A stretch of 64,000 nt of DNA from assembly GCA_026686845.1 (NCBI GenBank), contig JAIVEN010000015.1:1193001-1257000 (forward strand). Direction: 5' to 3'. Made by a program: the position numbers and the translations under genes. The stretch comes from Adenanthera pavonina (Eukaryota; Streptophyta; Magnoliopsida; Fabales; Fabaceae). The notes beneath the pieces are model-generated. The model was not told where the DNA came from. It did no database searches and saw only the letters and a list, made by a program, of their open reading frames with translations. Of this stretch, positions 61,873 to 64,000 are shown piece after piece. The first letter of the stretch is position 1; the number at the start of each line of letters is the position of its first letter.

Positions 61873-64000
61873 CTGCCAGCAGAACCAAGTCAACATCAAA
61901 CTTTTGAGTAAATCCCAAGTGAATTCGAATTGTTTCTCAGCATTTCCAGCTTTAGTTTCAAAGAAAATGCAAAGTAGTGAAATTTGCATTTTGCATATTA
62001 AATCAGCAATAACACAGAACCCAAAAGCGTAAAATCCTTAGTTGTTCCCTAGCAAAATTTCACTTCAAAACAATATTGATGGAAACTGAGTAGAAAAATA
62101 AGAAAAACATAACTTTCAAGCAAGGCTGAATTACCATTTTCTTCAAGTGAATCAGATAAATCATCATAGAGCATCTGCATTATTAATTTATTATCATTAA
62201 TAAATAGAAAAACAGAAGATAATAAGATCTTCTCCAAAGTATGTGATAGGAACCAAACAATAATCCAAAAACTATACAAAACACACTGGAAATGATGGAG
62301 TCGAAGTAACAAAACAGAGGCCAATCAATGCAGTGGCAGAGATGCCTTTACACAGACACATATATGCTGAAAGATAAAACAGTGCTAGGTCTTTGAGATG
62401 CCAGCTATCTTCCAAATCCACTGCATGACTTCCCACATGATCCCTGCCCACTCCCTTTAGTTCTTATAAGCCTTCTTCATAACAGAATGGTTCAAATTCA
62501 TCCACTCTAATAATGACACATGTCCCCTCTTTGTTGTCAAAGTCACACACCCTTTTCACAACCAATCTTTCCCTTACCCCCCTACTTATATTTTCTATAT
62601 TATAAAAAGCCCATCATTACCCGATCCTTGAAGCTTCACCTAGCCATCAAGGTGAGAAGTAGAAGTTGGGATGGGAACAAGGGCTTCTTTTCAATAGGAT
62701 CTTGTACTTGTCTCCCCTTCCTTTTGCCCTTCTCATCGACTTCTGCCATCAAAAACTGGCATCATCAACTCTTGCTCCAATTGCATAGCCCAGAATGTTT
62801 CATCCCCATGGAAGATATGCTCCCACTCTCTCCCCCTAGCTATTTGGTGCTGAACAAGAAGTTGAATCCTTCTGGACAAATTCATGCCAACAATGTGAAC
62901 TCAGATTCCCAATGTGCCTACTCACAAATTGTCGAACTAGAGACTTGAATTGACTTCATGGGCTAAGAAAATTTGATAACTTCTTACTTCAATTCTTCTT
63001 TTGATTGTTCTTCAATCCAAACAAACCTCTCCCTCTTTCTTTTCTCAAACAAATAAATACCTCACAAATTTCACGAACAAATACCTTGCTCATAAGAACG
63101 TTTAGGATTCAAAGCGTCCCCATAGCCAAATAGCACAAAAACAAGATTTACAAGTCTGCAATCTTCTAAAGGAGATCAGTGATGCATGGCAATAGGGGAT
63201 AGAGTTATGTGCTGTCTTTACACCTGCAACAGACCAGTGTTGTCAATTGCAGCCTCCATCCTGTGATGGAGTGGCAGAATTTAGAAGAAAAAGACATAGG
63301 AGTGATGGGACTTCCATGGCATGGCGAACTTTACATGATGCCACCATGGGTCCACTTTAGTGTAGCAGCCACAAGTGGCATCCACCAGAACAGAATATAG
63401 AAAAGAGAATGTAAACATGAGTGTTTCTATCAGAAAACTGTTGGCTTCTAAGGCCAAAGGTCAAACTTCTCCAAGAGCTATAAATTTACACAACTCACAC
63501 TCAGAAGATATGGGAATTGATTCTGTAGGTCATCTGTGATATCTATACACAGGTGAATAGACATAGCCTCCAATCAAATCATCACAATATAATACAATCT
63601 TGAGTACTGCAGGTACATGGAACAGGGATAGGCGCACATAGGCATATGAGGGTTCAAATCCTAGTTTTACATACCCATTCTTACACCAACCAATTAATTT
63701 TAGTTTGCACTAAGACAATCATGCAGAAGTAGGTTCTAGAATCACCAAGAAACCTCACAACATGAGAAACAATGACTTAGTTTCTGAATATCCAAATAAC
63801 ATTATACCAAATCAAGCGAAAAGACTTTGTTGGACTTCTTATGTCTCCACGACTAACTGGTTGGTTGTGTTAAATCAATCAAATACCACAATCCAAACAG
63901 AAATCCTCATGGTAGATGGTGCATTAACCTTCCATTGAGTTTATGAAAGAAGTTTTGACTAGCTGGAAGAAAAGTTTCCAGGTAAAGAAGCCAGAAGAAT
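61873..64000. other. Probable PP2A B' intron or upstream region
   Basis: On the minus strand no further B' coding exon is seen. A 40-base exon-like segment is noted at 62135-62174. On the plus strand, 62590-63420 has promoter- and transcript-like features, listed separately. Confidence 0.5.
62808..62948 (+). CDS. Possible small ORF, 46 residues, unrecognised
   Basis: ATG at 62808 opens a frame reading MEDMLPLSPPSYLVLNKKLN and ending IVELET-stop at 62948. The codons look less AT-biased than the surroundings. Upstream are a TATA-like ATATTATAAAAAG (about 62598-62610) and a donor-like CAAGGTGAGAA (about 62649). The frame stays open upstream to 62520. I recognise no family. It may be a short peptide gene, an upstream ORF of a gene continuing to the right, or chance. 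Confidence 0.25.
   Translation: MEDMLPLSPPSYLVLNKKLNPSGQIHANNVNSDSQCAYSQIVELET

Noticed and set aside
62049..62324. 91-codon minus-strand frame as a PP2A B' coding exon
   Set aside because: No B' family sequence in it. Only a 40-base part has splice-like edges and it is out of phase with the last exon.
63640..63665. GGGTTCAAATCC, a B-box-like word that could mark a tRNA gene or tRNA-derived SINE
   Set aside because: No A box at the right distance, and no acceptor or anticodon stem could be formed around it.
1..64000. CRISPR array, operon, phage or bacterial defence system
   Set aside because: The DNA is plant nuclear sequence. No repeat-spacer array or prokaryotic gene organisation is present.

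Overview
This is AT-rich nuclear DNA from a flowering plant, most likely a eudicot. The evidence is spliced genes with GT-AG introns, a CLE signalling-peptide gene, a plant PLS-type PPR editing factor, a plant-type O-methyltransferase, a plant PP2A B' subunit, and many short plant transposons (Stowaway-, Harbinger- and hAT-like MITEs, RTE LINE tails). I cannot name the species. Gene density is low in the left two thirds and higher from 41.7 kb on.

Layout. 1-6.6 kb has no gene. It holds copy A of a segmental duplication (1.84-3.99 kb), a stray piece of O-methyltransferase promoter (4.84-4.93 kb) and a long-inverted-repeat foldback element (5.18-5.89 kb). 6.7-8.05 kb is a two-exon O-methyltransferase that lacks the family's catalytic histidine. 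9.68-12.06 kb is a broken second copy whose intron carries an RNase H relic. 13.6-16.07 kb (minus) is an intronless PPR gene. 16.1-31.6 kb is gene-free: copy B of the segmental duplication (19.07-24.99 kb, split by insertions), MITEs and a 631-bp hAT-like element. 31.77-32.02 kb is a CLE peptide gene. 32-41.7 kb is again MITEs and AT-rich spacer.

From 41.7 kb genes are closer together. 41.72-44.71 kb (plus) is a five-exon gene for a 258-residue protein of unknown function. 46.05-56.55 kb (minus) is an 18-exon gene for a lycopene-cyclase-like FAD oxidoreductase of 586 residues. Its introns hold three tiny RTE LINE insertions with target-site duplications and one older LINE fossil. It stands head to head with a plastid-type cupin gene (58.43-58.87 kb, with a 1.5-kb intron in its 5' leader). 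61.50-61.87 kb (minus) is the last coding exon of a PP2A B' (B56) subunit whose larger 5' part must lie beyond the right edge.

The genes are independent housekeeping, organelle or signalling loci and do not form one pathway. Four of them (PPR, cyclase-like protein, cupin, possibly the unknown protein) plausibly act in plastids or mitochondria. No gene cluster or immune or defence system was found. The most informative novelties are the catalytically altered O-methyltransferase with its decayed copy, the two start codons of the cyclase-like gene that pair with an AG-AG tandem acceptor, and the fully legible micro-insertions of RTE LINE ends.
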